Notes: generated by a model not told the origin, from the sequence alone. Counted from the stretch's first letter, positions 25,573 to 33,310 are shown. The stretch: DNA of 40,406 nt from CAYXDR01 sp046498185 (GCA_046498185.1 JAWOBE010000031.1:1-40406), one strand, 5' to 3'. Translations and numbers: made by a program.

Positions 25573-25798
25573 TGCAGGAAGAGGGTTGACCGGTCCAAAT
25601 TCAATCGCGCAGTTTGCAGGCATATGCAATGTTGATACGGGTGTACTGTATAACTGCGGCTTTTTTTCTTGCTCTTATCTTTTGTGAAGAAATGCCCGGG
25701 ACCCATGCAGAACCTCTTGTTTAACCAAGCACTTGCGCAGGGGAATGGGCACGAGGTACAATGATGTCGAATGATAGGTGGTCATCCAGCTTCCAGAT
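25573..25798. other. Gene-free spacer between xthA and GH65 fusion gene
   Basis: 226 bases without a supportable gene, between two convergent genes. Apart from the terminator candidate I see nothing definite. It marks the left border of the accessory segment. Confidence 0.3.
25608..25667 (+). terminator. Possible terminator after xthA
   Basis: CGCAGTT (25608-25614) pairs with AACTGCG (25652-25658), followed by GC and seven T (25661-25667). The 37-base loop is long, which lowers confidence. It would end the tmk-holB-ricT-metG-xthA transcript. Confidence 0.4.
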
Positions 25799-28700
25799 TC
25801 AGCTCTCGGGCGGCAGCAGGTCCCCGAGGTCCGGGACCACGACATCGGCACCGTTTCGGCGCATTTCATCCGGGCTGACGCTTCGTGCCACCCCCAAAAC
25901 AAGGCCGAATCCTCCGCGCTTTCCGGCTTGGATCCCTGAAAGCGCATCTTCGATCACCACCGTGCGAGCCGGCGTCGCCCCCAGCCTGCGGGCGGCTTCC
26001 AGATAGGGATCAGGATCGGGCTTTCCGGCGAGGTTCAGCTCGGCGGTGACATTGCCGTCGACTTTCGCATCGAAAAGATCGGCAATGCCGGCCGCCTTCA
26101 ACGTCAGATCGGCATTGGTGCTGGAGGTGACCACAGCGGTTCGGACGCCCTCGCGGCGCAGGCGCTGCAGCAGGCGGACCGAACCGGGATAGGCATAGAC
26201 CCCTTTTTCCCGTATGACCTCATGGACCTTTTGGTTCTTGCGGTTGCTCAAACCCCACTCCGTTTCCATCCCGGGAGGATCCTCGGAAGAGCCCTTGGGA
26301 AGCTGTATCCCCCGGGAGTCGAGAAAGTCGTGGGTGCCGTCTTCCCGCGGTTTGCCGTCGACCAGCAGCAGATAGTCGGTTCCCAGTTCGAAGGGACGGA
26401 AAGGTTCCCCCAGCCGCTGCTCTCGATCCCTCAGAAACTCATCGAACATTTCCTTCCAGGCCCGCGCGTGCACCTCGGCGGTCGCGGTGAGCACTCCGTC
26501 CATATCGAAAAGCACCGCATCGAAGTGCTCGCGCGGGATAACCGTCTCCACGGTGACGACAGGGCGCCTCTCCGGTCGTCGCACGGGGTACGTCACGGAC
26601 TCCCCTTCGTGCAGAGTCTTCTCCTGTCCCTGGTGCTGGATCGTCAGGTCTGCCCCTTCTCGCAGTCGGTAAGTGGCGCTATCCTGGACAAGCTCCACCT
26701 CCAGCATCGAGCCGCGGACCATCAGCGAAAAGCGGATGGCCTCCCACTCAATAGGAATCCGGGGGTCGAAGGCAAGGATCCCGCCGTGGTCGCGCATCCC
26801 GGCCAGGCCATAGGTGATCGCCATCCAGGTCCCGCCGATTGAGGCCACGTGGACCCCATCGCGGACGTTTCCCCCCATGTCGGCCAAATCCATGAGAACC
26901 GCATATCGGAAGTATTTGAAGGCTTCCTCCCCGTATCCGTTTTCTGCGGCGATGATGCTCTGGATGCAAACCGAAAGCGAGGAGTCGCCCGTGGTCAACG
27001 GATCGTAGTAGTCGAAGTTTTTGCGCTTCTCCCGGGCGTTGAAGGAATCTCCAAGCAGAAATAGCGCCAGCACCACGTCCGCCTGCTTGATGACGCGGTG
27101 GCGGTAGATCACCAGCGGGTGGTAGTGCAGGAGGAGGGGGAAGTTTTCCTTCGGCTCGCTCTCTAGATCCCAAAGCTGCTTGTCTAGAAAGTTGTCATCC
27201 TGCAGGTGGATGCCCATTTCTTCATCAAAGGGAATGTACATGGCCTCCGCTGCGCGGCACCAGTCCTCCGTCTCTTCTGTCCGGAAGCCGGTCCGGTCCG
27301 CCACCGCGGCATAGCGCTCCGGAGCCTCCTCACGCAGGGCCGTCATCACGTCGGCGGCATAGCGCAGGTTTTCCCGGGCCATCAGATTGGTGAAAAGGTT
27401 ATTGTCCACAACCGCGTTGTATTCGTCGGGCCCGGTCACCCCGTTGATACAGAACCGGCTGCCTTTTCGTTCCGAATAGAACCCGAGGCTCATCCACAGC
27501 CGTGCGGTCTCCACCAGGATTTCGGCGCCGTGGCTTGCCAGAAACTCCCGGTCACCGCTCATTTGGACGTATTTTCGAATCGCGTGCACGATATCGGCAT
27601 TGATGTGGTATTGGGCGGTTCCCGCCGCGTAATAGGCGGAGGCCTCCTCCCCATTGATAGTGCGCCAGGGGAAGAGCGCGCCCTTTTCGCCCACCTGGCG
27701 GGCCCGCCGACGAGCTGCCGGAAGCATGCTGTGGCGGAAGCGCAGCAGGTTGCCGGCTATTCTAGGCGCGGTGTAGATCAGAAAGGGGAGGACATAGATT
27801 TCCGTATCCCAGAAGTAGTGCCCCTCATAGGTCTGTCCGGTCAACCCGCGGGCGCCGATGCCGGCACCCTCCACCCGGGCTGATGCCTGGAGGAGCTGGA
27901 AGAGGTTCCACCGAAGCGATTGCTGGACGCGCAGGTCGCCTGTGATCTTTATGTCGCTTCTGCGCCAGAAGTCCTCCCCATAGCCGCGCTGGGAATCACA
28001 GAGCTTGCTCCACCCATTGGTGCGGGCCCGCGAGAGCGTTCGCTCGGCCCGGTCGGAAAGCTCCGAGGCCGGGGCGCTATGAGAAGTATGGTAGCTGATG
28101 TACTTGGTAATGCGGAAGCTCACTCCCGGACTGGCGGTGATCGTGTACACGGCCCCGGCGCGGTCTTCCCCGCAGTGTGCTTCGACGGAGTAGGCGCAGT
28201 CGGTTTGGACGGCATGATCTATGCCGCAGGCGATGGTCATGCCGCTGTTCCGGGTGCGGTGTCCCAGAATGATCCGCTGATCTTCGCATTTCTGGAGCAC
28301 CGGGAGGAGAACCCGCTCGGTGAAGCTTTTGGATCGCCTCGGATCGATTTTGCCGGGGTCCGGCTCCAGCGAACCGGACCGTTCCTCCTCGCTTCCCAGA
28401 CTGTCCGAAGGCATCACCATTTCCGAGATCAACACCACAGGGGCTTCCGCATTGTGTACGATCACCTCGTAGTCGATGGCTGCCAGGTGACGGTGTTCGA
28501 AGGAGACCATCCGGATCGATCGAATCTCAACCCGTTTTCCGGCCGGGGTTTCCCAGAGTACCCTGCGCTCGAGACGCCCTTCCCACATGTTCAGAATCCG
28601 TTCGAATCCGAGGAGGTTTGCATGTTTCAGATTGAATGGCTCGTCGTCGACAAAGAGGCGCATCAATTTGGCGTCGATCACGTTGAGCATGGTCTGAGCC

Positions 28701-28954
28701 GTTTCGGCAAACCCGTAAGCCGTCTCGGCGTACACAATGGGGGTTGTTTCGTGGAAGCCGTTGATGAAGGTTCCGTTCTGTAAGGCGGGCTGTCCCTCTT
28801 CAAAGGCGCCGCGGATTCCCATGTATCCGTTGGCCAGGGTGAAAATCGTTTCACTCTGGCCCAGATACCTCGGGGCGAAGCGCTTTTCGACCATGCGCCA
28901 CTCGTCTACGGGATAAATGTATTCCGGTGCAATCCGGGGTTCACGGTGGAGCAT
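25799..28954 (-). CDS. GH65 disaccharide phosphorylase fused to beta-phosphoglucomutase
   Basis: A 1051-residue two-enzyme protein. Residues 1 to about 790 are a GH65 phosphorylase (maltose/trehalose/kojibiose class). The N-terminal segment is FTLANGYMGIRGAFEEG, and the proposed catalytic acid is Glu511 in GVTGPDEYNAV. Residues ~812-1051 are a HAD-family beta-phosphoglucomutase with motif FDAVLFDMDGVLT, the cap feature VDGKPREDG, and VIEDALSGIQA. Together they would split a disaccharide with phosphate into glucose and beta-glucose 1-phosphate and convert the latter to glucose 6-phosphate. The linkage specificity is not evident. ATG 28954 follows TTAAGGAG. The coding sequence looks clearly richer in G+C, especially at third positions, than flanking genes, suggesting acquisition from elsewhere. 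No transporter or trehalose gene lies nearby. Confidence 0.93.
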   Translation of the reverse strand: MLHREPRIAPEYIYPVDEWRMVEKRFAPRYLGQSETIFTLANGYMGIRGAFEEGQPALQNGTFINGFHETTPIVYAETAYGFAETAQTMLNVIDAKLMRLFVDDEPFNLKHANLLGFERILNMWEGRLERRVLWETPAGKRVEIRSIRMVSFEHRHLAAIDYEVIVHNAEAPVVLISEMVMPSDSLGSEEERSGSLEPDPGKIDPRRSKSFTERVLLPVLQKCEDQRIILGHRTRNSGMTIACGIDHAVQTDCAYSVEAHCGEDRAGAVYTITASPGVSFRITKYISYHTSHSAPASELSDRAERTLSRARTNGWSKLCDSQRGYGEDFWRRSDIKITGDLRVQQSLRWNLFQLLQASARVEGAGIGARGLTGQTYEGHYFWDTEIYVLPFLIYTAPRIAGNLLRFRHSMLPAARRRARQVGEKGALFPWRTINGEEASAYYAAGTAQYHINADIVHAIRKYVQMSGDREFLASHGAEILVETARLWMSLGFYSERKGSRFCINGVTGPDEYNAVVDNNLFTNLMARENLRYAADVMTALREEAPERYAAVADRTGFRTEETEDWCRAAEAMYIPFDEEMGIHLQDDNFLDKQLWDLESEPKENFPLLLHYHPLVIYRHRVIKQADVVLALFLLGDSFNAREKRKNFDYYDPLTTGDSSLSVCIQSIIAAENGYGEEAFKYFRYAVLMDLADMGGNVRDGVHVASIGGTWMAITYGLAGMRDHGGILAFDPRIPIEWEAIRFSLMVRGSMLEVELVQDSATYRLREGADLTIQHQGQEKTLHEGESVTYPVRRPERRPVVTVETVIPREHFDAVLFDMDGVLTATAEVHARAWKEMFDEFLRDREQRLGEPFRPFELGTDYLLLVDGKPREDGTHDFLDSRGIQLPKGSSEDPPGMETEWGLSNRKNQKVHEVIREKGVYAYPGSVRLLQRLRREGVRTAVVTSSTNADLTLKAAGIADLFDAKVDGNVTAELNLAGKPDPDPYLEAARRLGATPARTVVIEDALSGIQAGKRGGFGLVLGVARSVSPDEMRRNGADVVVPDLGDLLPPES

Positions 28955-29355
28955 GAAAATCTCCTTAAGATTTTTCTCCTGTTGCGGATTCGTAAATCAA
29001 CGATTTCGGGAAATGGTATGATAATCGTATAGTTACAGAATATTCGAAAAATTGGCGTGTGTCTACAGGTTTTTGTTGTGTTTTTGGATGCCTGAACGAG
29101 TTTTGGCGAGGATATTTTGCGTGATTTCAGTACCTTTTTTTACATCAGTCGTCAAATCATTTGTTTGGTAAAAACTGTGTTCACCCGTAGAAAAATACGA
29201 AATTTGCAGGGCCTCAGCCCCCACACCCCAAACTAAAACCCTGACCGGGAACCCGCATCAACCTCCGCCTCCCGCTCCCCTCACAACATCTCCACCACAT
29301 CATCCGGAATCCGTTACCTCGCTGTTAGAAGCGCCCTTCGCCACCTCAACCATAA
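28955..29355. other. Gene-free region with a C-rich, G-poor tract
   Basis: About 400 bases without a credible gene. The first half is A+T-rich and holds the leader of the GH65 gene. From ~29214 to 29312 the plus strand is strongly C-rich and G-poor, unlike anything else in the window. I see no convincing RNA fold and no certain remnant; it borders a truncated gene on its right. Confidence 0.3.
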
Positions 29356-29661
29356 ACATGGATTCATCCGTCACGCGATTACTTCGGCCCCGTCACCGAG
29401 CCTGAAGACTGGCAGGAGCCATGTTCTGGTTTTACGGATACAAAAAGATTGTGCTCAGTTCCTCGGCCCAGGGATTTTGCTCAATGCTCGATCTTGGCCA
29501 TTGCAGAACGCATTGCATGGGACGATGGAACCGGCGGAATGCTTCCCTGCCTTGTTATTGATGGAAAAGAGCTTTCATGGGAGGAGTTTGGCGGCATGTT
29601 GATGACATATGAAGGCTTCCATTTCAAATTGGAGATTTTTGAAGGGCATGAGGAAATATAA
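29356..29661 (+). pseudogene. 5'-truncated remnant of an uncharacterised protein gene
   Basis: A frame open from 29356 (stop TAA at 29353) to 29661 encodes a coherent C-terminal piece. It includes YFGPVTEPEDWQEP, then AERIAWDDGTGGMLPCLVIDG and WEEFGGMLMTYEGFHFKLEI. The last part resembles the C-terminus of a small uncharacterised (DUF-type) bacterial family. There is no ATG near the beginning and no ribosome binding site; the only start candidates are internal (for example TTG 29449). The N-terminal part appears lost. I am fairly sure it is or was coding, and unsure of the family. Confidence 0.45.
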
Positions 29662-29690
29662 AATAGAAGCACCAAGTCGTACGTTCCATC

Positions 29691-29769
29691 TTGTTGATAC
29701 AGAAAAGATGAAAAGTGGGGTCCCCAAGGGGATTTGACCCCTGTCGTCCCGACTGAAGTCGGGATGTCC
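29691..29769 (-). repeat. Decayed copy of the tRNA-Glu 3'-end repeat
   Basis: Matches the 103-bp tandem repeats at 30734-30939 over the block TTGTTGATACAGAAAAG, then the tRNA acceptor/T-arm piece, then the hairpin TCCCGAC-TGAA-GTCGGGA. It differs by a few substitutions and one missing base in the T-loop (GATTTGACCCC instead of GATTTGAACCCC). It lies in the same orientation as the other copies and tRNA-Glu. It marks the left side of the toxin-antitoxin segment. Confidence 0.75.
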
Positions 29770-29791
29770 GGGTTATCGGAATAGAAGTTCG

Positions 29792-30283
29792 TTACGCTTC
29801 ATTAGCCTGTTCAAGCACGGCATTTATAATATTATCATGGATCCAGTACCCGGCGTTTCGCATTCCCTCAAGAGCCTCCCGGACATTGGGGATAAGCCCA
29901 GTGTGTTTTGCTTCAAGGAGGATTCGTGCTGAACCTATTACATGAATTCCATAAATATTCCTGGCAATTTTTCTTGCCTTCCTTTCATCTATTAGTGCGA
30001 AATCAACATGTTTTTCCAGAGCAATTTGAATAACCGAAGCCTCTCCCTTGTCAAGCACCGTCGCAAGAAGAGGTTCGATCCTTTCAGCAGGAAATTCTAC
30101 TTTTATCCACATCGCTCTCCGGTATGCTCCCAACCCAGTGAAATTTTTACCGCCATGCATGATTTCATTGTGAACCGATTCTGGCACAATCACCTCTTCA
30201 AAAATTTGTTTCAGAACCTCCAGGTGATCGATCGAACTAAGTGCGATAATAGGTCCCGTATTGGAGATGATTTTGCCTTTCAT
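29792..30283 (-). CDS. DUF3368-type PIN-like nuclease, likely toxin
   Basis: A 163-residue PIN-fold-like protein. The N-terminus SNTGPIIALSSIDHLEVL, the central KGEASVIQIALE and VDFALIDERKARKIA contain the conserved acidic positions expected of this nuclease superfamily. The C-terminal helix reads GLIPNVREALEGMRNAGY. DUF3368 proteins usually pair with UPF0175 antitoxins, as here: the ATG at 30283 overlaps the upstream antitoxin stop by four bases. Toxin activity is inferred from the family and the pairing. The pair lies between direct repeats carrying the tRNA-Glu 3' end. Confidence 0.82.
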   Translation of the reverse strand: MKGKIISNTGPIIALSSIDHLEVLKQIFEEVIVPESVHNEIMHGGKNFTGLGAYRRAMWIKVEFPAERIEPLLATVLDKGEASVIQIALEKHVDFALIDERKARKIARNIYGIHVIGSARILLEAKHTGLIPNVREALEGMRNAGYWIHDNIINAVLEQANEA

Positions 30284-30537
30284 GACAAAGAATCCTTGAA
30301 TTCAGCCTGAATTTCCTCCCCATCCCATGCCACGGTGGATGCCCCATATTGATGGCAGTTCAAAAGAAAAGTAACCCGGGGCATTCCAGCCAGTTTAGCC
30401 GCCTGGCCTGATGAAAGCCGGCCGAGCTCAAAGAGTTTTATGGCGAGAGCCAACCGGGCTTCCTCTTCAAAGCACTCGGGTGTCAGGTTGAGTGCTGCCG
30501 GTATAGATTCCGGGTAATCGATTTGCATGGTTTTCAT
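30280..30537 (-). CDS. UPF0175 family antitoxin
   Basis: An 85-residue protein whose core EEARLALAIKLFELGRLSSG and QAAKLAGMPRVTFLLNC is the UPF0175 helix-turn-helix-like signature (residues ~25-60). Such proteins bind their own promoter and neutralise the cognate PIN-like partner. ATG 30537 follows GGAG by eight bases; ATG 30528 is an alternative. It is translationally coupled to the DUF3368 gene. A good promoter lies ~50 bases upstream. Confidence 0.82.
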   Translation of the reverse strand: MKTMQIDYPESIPAALNLTPECFEEEARLALAIKLFELGRLSSGQAAKLAGMPRVTFLLNCHQYGASTVAWDGEEIQAEFKDSLS

Positions 30538-30584
30538 AAAGTTATCTCCAACTTTCGGTATTGCCTCGAATTTTCCTTTTCATA

Positions 30585-30614
30585 TTTATAAAATACTGCC
30601 AAAGTTCTTGTGAA
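30585..30614 (-). promoter_or_regulatory. Predicted promoter of the toxin-antitoxin pair
   Basis: On the minus strand TTCACA (30609-30614), an 18-base spacer and TATAAA (30585-30590), each 5 of 6 to consensus. The start would lie near 30578, ~40 bases before the antitoxin ATG. The flanking sequence is A+T-rich. Confidence 0.45.
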
Positions 30615-30733
30615 AAATCAAATTATTTGACCTGGAAATACATTGGACGAGCGCATTTGGTGCGTGTTTTCGATCGTGGTGATAATTCTTTACGGGGCAT
30701 CAAGGCTTAATGGGTGATTTAGATAGAATAAAA

Positions 30734-30836
30734 TGGCGTCCCCAAGGGGATTTGAACCCCTGTCGTCCCGACTGAAGTCGGGATGTCCTGATCTGTTTGA
30801 AATCATCGATTTTGTTGATACAGAAAAGGTAAAAAG
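30734..30836 (-). repeat. 103-bp repeat unit 1 with tRNA-Glu 3' end plus hairpin
   Basis: Identical over all 103 bases to the next unit. Its first 32 bases equal the CCA end, acceptor strand and T-arm of tRNA-Glu (30940-30971 on this strand). Then comes a different, perfect hairpin (TCCCGAC-TGAA-GTCGGGA) in place of the anticodon arm, followed by a linker with TGTTGATACAGAAAAGG. The 5' half of the tRNA is absent, so it cannot make a tRNA. Confidence 0.9.
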
Positions 30837-30939
30837 TGGCGTCCCCAAGGGGATTTGAACCCCTGTCGTCCCGACTGAAGTCGGGATGTCCTGATCTGTT
30901 TGAAATCATCGATTTTGTTGATACAGAAAAGGTAAAAAG
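30837..30939 (-). repeat. 103-bp repeat unit 2, directly abutting tRNA-Glu
   Basis: Exact tandem duplicate of unit 1. Its right border is the first base of the CCA end of the functional tRNA-Glu, so the register of the array is set by the tRNA 3' terminus. Transcripts running past tRNA-Glu would contain both units. Confidence 0.9.
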
Positions 30940-31017
30940 TGGCGTCCCCAAGGGGATTTGAACCCCTGTCGCAGGCGTGAAAGGCCTGTGTCCTGGACCT
31001 GGCTAGACGATGGGGAC
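30940..31017 (-). tRNA. tRNA-Glu (anticodon TTC)
   Basis: On the minus strand the acceptor GTCCCCA pairs with TGGGGAC. The anticodon arm is CAGGC-CTTTCAC-GCCTG with anticodon TTC. The T-arm is CAGGGG-TTCAAAT-CCCCT, and the CCA end is encoded (discriminator G). It has 78 bases including CCA. It follows tRNA-Lys by five bases, so both come from one transcript. Its 3' end is the source of the neighbouring repeat array. Confidence 0.95.
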
Positions 31018-31022
31018 GCTGT

Positions 31023-31099
31023 TGGTGGGCCGTGCGAGAATCGAACTCACGACCAACGGATTAAAAGTCCGCTGCTCTACCAAACTGAGCTAACGGCCC
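31023..31099 (-). tRNA. tRNA-Lys (anticodon TTT)
   Basis: On the minus strand GGGCCGT pairs with ACGGCCC. The D-arm is GCTC-AGTTTGGTA-GAGC, the anticodon arm is GCGGA-CTTTTAA-TCCGT with anticodon TTT, and the T-arm is GTGAG-TTCGATT-CTCGC with encoded CCA. It has 77 bases. It is the first tRNA after the radical SAM gene, 18 bases from its stop. Confidence 0.95.
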
Positions 31100-31114
31100 G
31101 GCCGGGAATTAATC

Positions 31115-31143
31115 TTACTAACAGGATAAAGAATAAATGTCAA
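31115..31143 (-). promoter_or_regulatory. Predicted promoter for the tRNA-Lys/tRNA-Glu transcript
   Basis: On the minus strand a perfect TTGACA (31138-31143) lies inside the 3' end of the radical SAM gene. It is followed by 17 bases and TAGTAA (31115-31120). The predicted start near 31108 is only ~9 bases before tRNA-Lys, and the sequence just after it is G+C-rich, as at stringently controlled stable-RNA promoters. The -10 box is imperfect. Confidence 0.45.
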
Positions 31144-32191
31144 AACAATTTTCAAAGGCGTCCCGGATTAATGCCATTTCTTTTTCATCAGGGGGATAGG
31201 GGTAGTTCCACTGCTTTTCGCCGGGGAGGCAGTTTCCGAACGGACGGTTGCACGCGACGCGTCCGTCAGGTCCCAGGCAGCCGGTGGTCATGAAGGGCTT
31301 CCCCGATTCAATCGCGCCTTGGAGAGTGTTATTGTCGCAACCGAAATCGCATATTCGGCCAAAATCGTCGAAAGCCATTTTATCGAAGGTGCTTAAACCT
31401 TCTTCAATAAGGTATCTTGCTGTTTGAACCCGCAGATATACTGGCCAATCCGGTTGGGGGCGCTCGCTGAGCGCGGAGTTTTCTTCAGCGAAAAAGCTGA
31501 AAAGGTGGCTGGCGACGCCCATGTTCCACAGACGGTCCATAACCGAGGTGATTTCTTTTTCGGTCTCGCCCATGCCCACCATCAGGTGGGCGCCGACATC
31601 CAACGGGCCAAAAACGTCCAGCGAATGTTCGATGCACTCCCAGTACCCGCTCCAGGTGTGTGGGCCGCGCACGCCGGAACCTCGATAGCGGTCGAAAAGG
31701 TCCTCGGTTGCCAGGTCCACCGCAATTCCCACTTTGTCCGCACCGGCCTCTTTGATCGCTTCGAGGTCTCCGTCTTTGAGAATCGTCGGGCTCAACAGCA
31801 CCGAAATGGGAATCGAGGTTTCCCTGGCGAGCCTTTGGGTCATCGCGATCGTCGCATTTCGGCATTTTCCGTTTGTTATCATTGAAATACAGGTTCTCTG
31901 CACGTAAGCCGGTGCCTGGTTGATTGCGTCAATGATTTCATCCATCGTAAAAACCGGCCATGCTACGTGAATGAAGCTTTTTTCACTGTATGAGCCCGGC
32001 CGCCGGCGTGCAAGGCCGCAGTAGGCGCAGTTGGCCGCACAGCCTTCCGGATAATGTACGAGCAGGTTTACACAGCGATTGACCGCTTTCCGGTACATGC
32101 GCCCGAAGACCAGCCCCACGCTTATGGCGCTTGCGGTGCTGATTTTGGCAACTTCCGGGCTTTGTACGCGCTTTTCCTTGACTTGCGGCAT
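31118..32191 (-). CDS. Radical SAM protein, candidate LipS-type lipoyl synthase
   Basis: A 357-residue radical SAM enzyme of the biotin-synthase-like branch. The cluster motif CAANCAYC provides Cys51, Cys55 and Cys58. A C-terminal set of cysteines (CDFGC, TTGCLGPDGRVAC, NCLPG) could hold an auxiliary cluster of the kind a sulfur-inserting enzyme needs. It lacks the N-terminal CxxxxCxxxxxC auxiliary motif of classical LipA. The gene follows a lipoate-protein ligase (30-base gap) and a GcvH-like gene, the context reported for LipS1/LipS2 lipoyl synthases. Those work as a pair; only one is seen here. The ATG at 32191 follows GGAGAC. Alternative: another biotin-synthase-like enzyme. Family membership is firm, function is inference. 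Confidence 0.75.
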   Translation of the reverse strand: MPQVKEKRVQSPEVAKISTASAISVGLVFGRMYRKAVNRCVNLLVHYPEGCAANCAYCGLARRRPGSYSEKSFIHVAWPVFTMDEIIDAINQAPAYVQRTCISMITNGKCRNATIAMTQRLARETSIPISVLLSPTILKDGDLEAIKEAGADKVGIAVDLATEDLFDRYRGSGVRGPHTWSGYWECIEHSLDVFGPLDVGAHLMVGMGETEKEITSVMDRLWNMGVASHLFSFFAEENSALSERPQPDWPVYLRVQTARYLIEEGLSTFDKMAFDDFGRICDFGCDNNTLQGAIESGKPFMTTGCLGPDGRVACNRPFGNCLPGEKQWNYPYPPDEKEMALIRDAFENCFDIYSLSC

Positions 32192-32221
32192 GGTGTCTCC
32201 ATCAATCCTGACGGTTCCGTG

Positions 32222-33310
32222 TTACAATCGCACCTGATTTTTCTTGGCCAGAAGCACGGCCTCCACGAGTTCGTTCATTTCGAGGCGGTGAATGATATCT
32301 TTTTCCCACACGGAGGCCAGGTTTTTTTCAATATGTTCCGGCTGTGCCGAAGACCATTTCAGAGCATTTTCAAGCCGATGAATTTTTTCGGGGGTCGAAA
32401 AGAAATCCCCTGTGATGATTATGTTTTCTATAGCGCCCCCGGAGAGTGTGGCATATAGTTCGATCAGCCCGGCCTTCGTCTTCAACGTGCCGACTCCCAT
32501 GCGGGTTCGGGGATGTTTATGGGAAAAGATCCAATCGCGAGAGAGATATCTGTTCTTGATGAGATCGTCGATAGTTGATTTTTCCCATTTATCCGGGCTG
32601 TCCCGGTCGAGCGAGACTCCAAATTCTTCTCCAAACCCGCGTTCCACTGCATGGGCCACATGCGCCACCGAAAAGGTTCTCCCGGTTTTCGCGTTAATCG
32701 TTGTCATCCGGGCGCTGAAGCAGTTGTACCCCTTGTCACGGATCTTGATAAGCGGTGTATGCATGATATCCAGCATAAGCGCCACATCGAAATCCACCAG
32801 CAGGCTTGTATGGAAAAGAATACCGGAGCCGGTTTCGGCTGACGCAGATAGGCCGGCGATTTTTTTCCCTTCCACTTCGATATCATTCCTGGGCTGAAAG
32901 CACGCGTTTATGTCGAGAGATCGAAGGGCCCGGATGAGAGCAAGGCTTAAAGATTCGAACACGCCGCCCACACCCTTTTTAAGCCTCGGGTGGTCGACGT
33001 TTATACCGAGGCCGAGTGCGAGGACCGAAGGCCCCATGATAACGGTTCCCCCCCCGGTGCTGCGGCGGTTGTACTCGATCCCTCGCGCCTTGCAGCGATC
33101 CAGTTTAAGTGCCGCCTCTATGTCCTGGTATTTTCCTACGATAGCCGAAGGCGTGAAGGTATACAGATTGAGTATCGGCGGTGAACCGTGGAATTCGACC
33201 GAGCGGGGAAGCGTGTCGTCCACGGCCAGTCCTTCGGCGGTTGAAAACTGTTTATCGACGTTTTTGAAGAGTCGCCAGCTTTCGGTCACCATCCTTGGGC
33301 CTCCGCTCAT
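32222..33310 (-). CDS. lplA: Lipoate-protein ligase
   Basis: The LplA/BPL fold with the lipoate/adenylate motif RRSTGGGTVIM, the segment NDIEVEGKKIAG with its conserved lysine, and a C-terminal accessory domain (about residues 265-345, GVGTLKTKAGLIELY), so both LplA and LplB-type regions are on one chain of 362 residues. It attaches lipoate or octanoate to carrier-protein lysines. ATG 33310 overlaps the GcvH-like stop by four bases. An alternative ATG lies six codons in (MVTESWRL). The obvious carrier partner is the upstream gene. Confidence 0.88.
   Translation of the reverse strand: MSGGPRMVTESWRLFKNVDKQFSTAEGLAVDDTLPRSVEFHGSPPILNLYTFTPSAIVGKYQDIEAALKLDRCKARGIEYNRRSTGGGTVIMGPSVLALGLGINVDHPRLKKGVGGVFESLSLALIRALRSLDINACFQPRNDIEVEGKKIAGLSASAETGSGILFHTSLLVDFDVALMLDIMHTPLIKIRDKGYNCFSARMTTINAKTGRTFSVAHVAHAVERGFGEEFGVSLDRDSPDKWEKSTIDDLIKNRYLSRDWIFSHKHPRTRMGVGTLKTKAGLIELYATLSGGAIENIIITGDFFSTPEKIHRLENALKWSSAQPEHIEKNLASVWEKDIIHRLEMNELVEAVLLAKKNQVRL

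Noticed and set aside
27206..28783. Two long plus-strand frames (225 and 287 codons) opposite the GH65 fusion gene
   Set aside because: G+C-rich coding DNA often leaves the opposite strand open; the translations show no recognisable motifs and the minus-strand enzyme is unmistakable.
30700..30951. An 83-codon minus-strand frame across the tandem repeats
   Set aside because: It merely translates the tRNA-derived repeat, giving internally duplicated DDRGSNPLGDA-like text typical of miscalled tRNA regions.
30734..30971. Repeats considered as a CRISPR array
   Set aside because: Units are directly abutting with identical sequence throughout and no variable spacers, and they derive from the tRNA-Glu 3' end; no cas genes are present.
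31118..32191. Biotin synthase call for the radical SAM gene
   Set aside because: It is biotin-synthase-like in branch only; the neighbours are lipoate genes and no biotin genes are nearby, so a plain BioB label would mislead.
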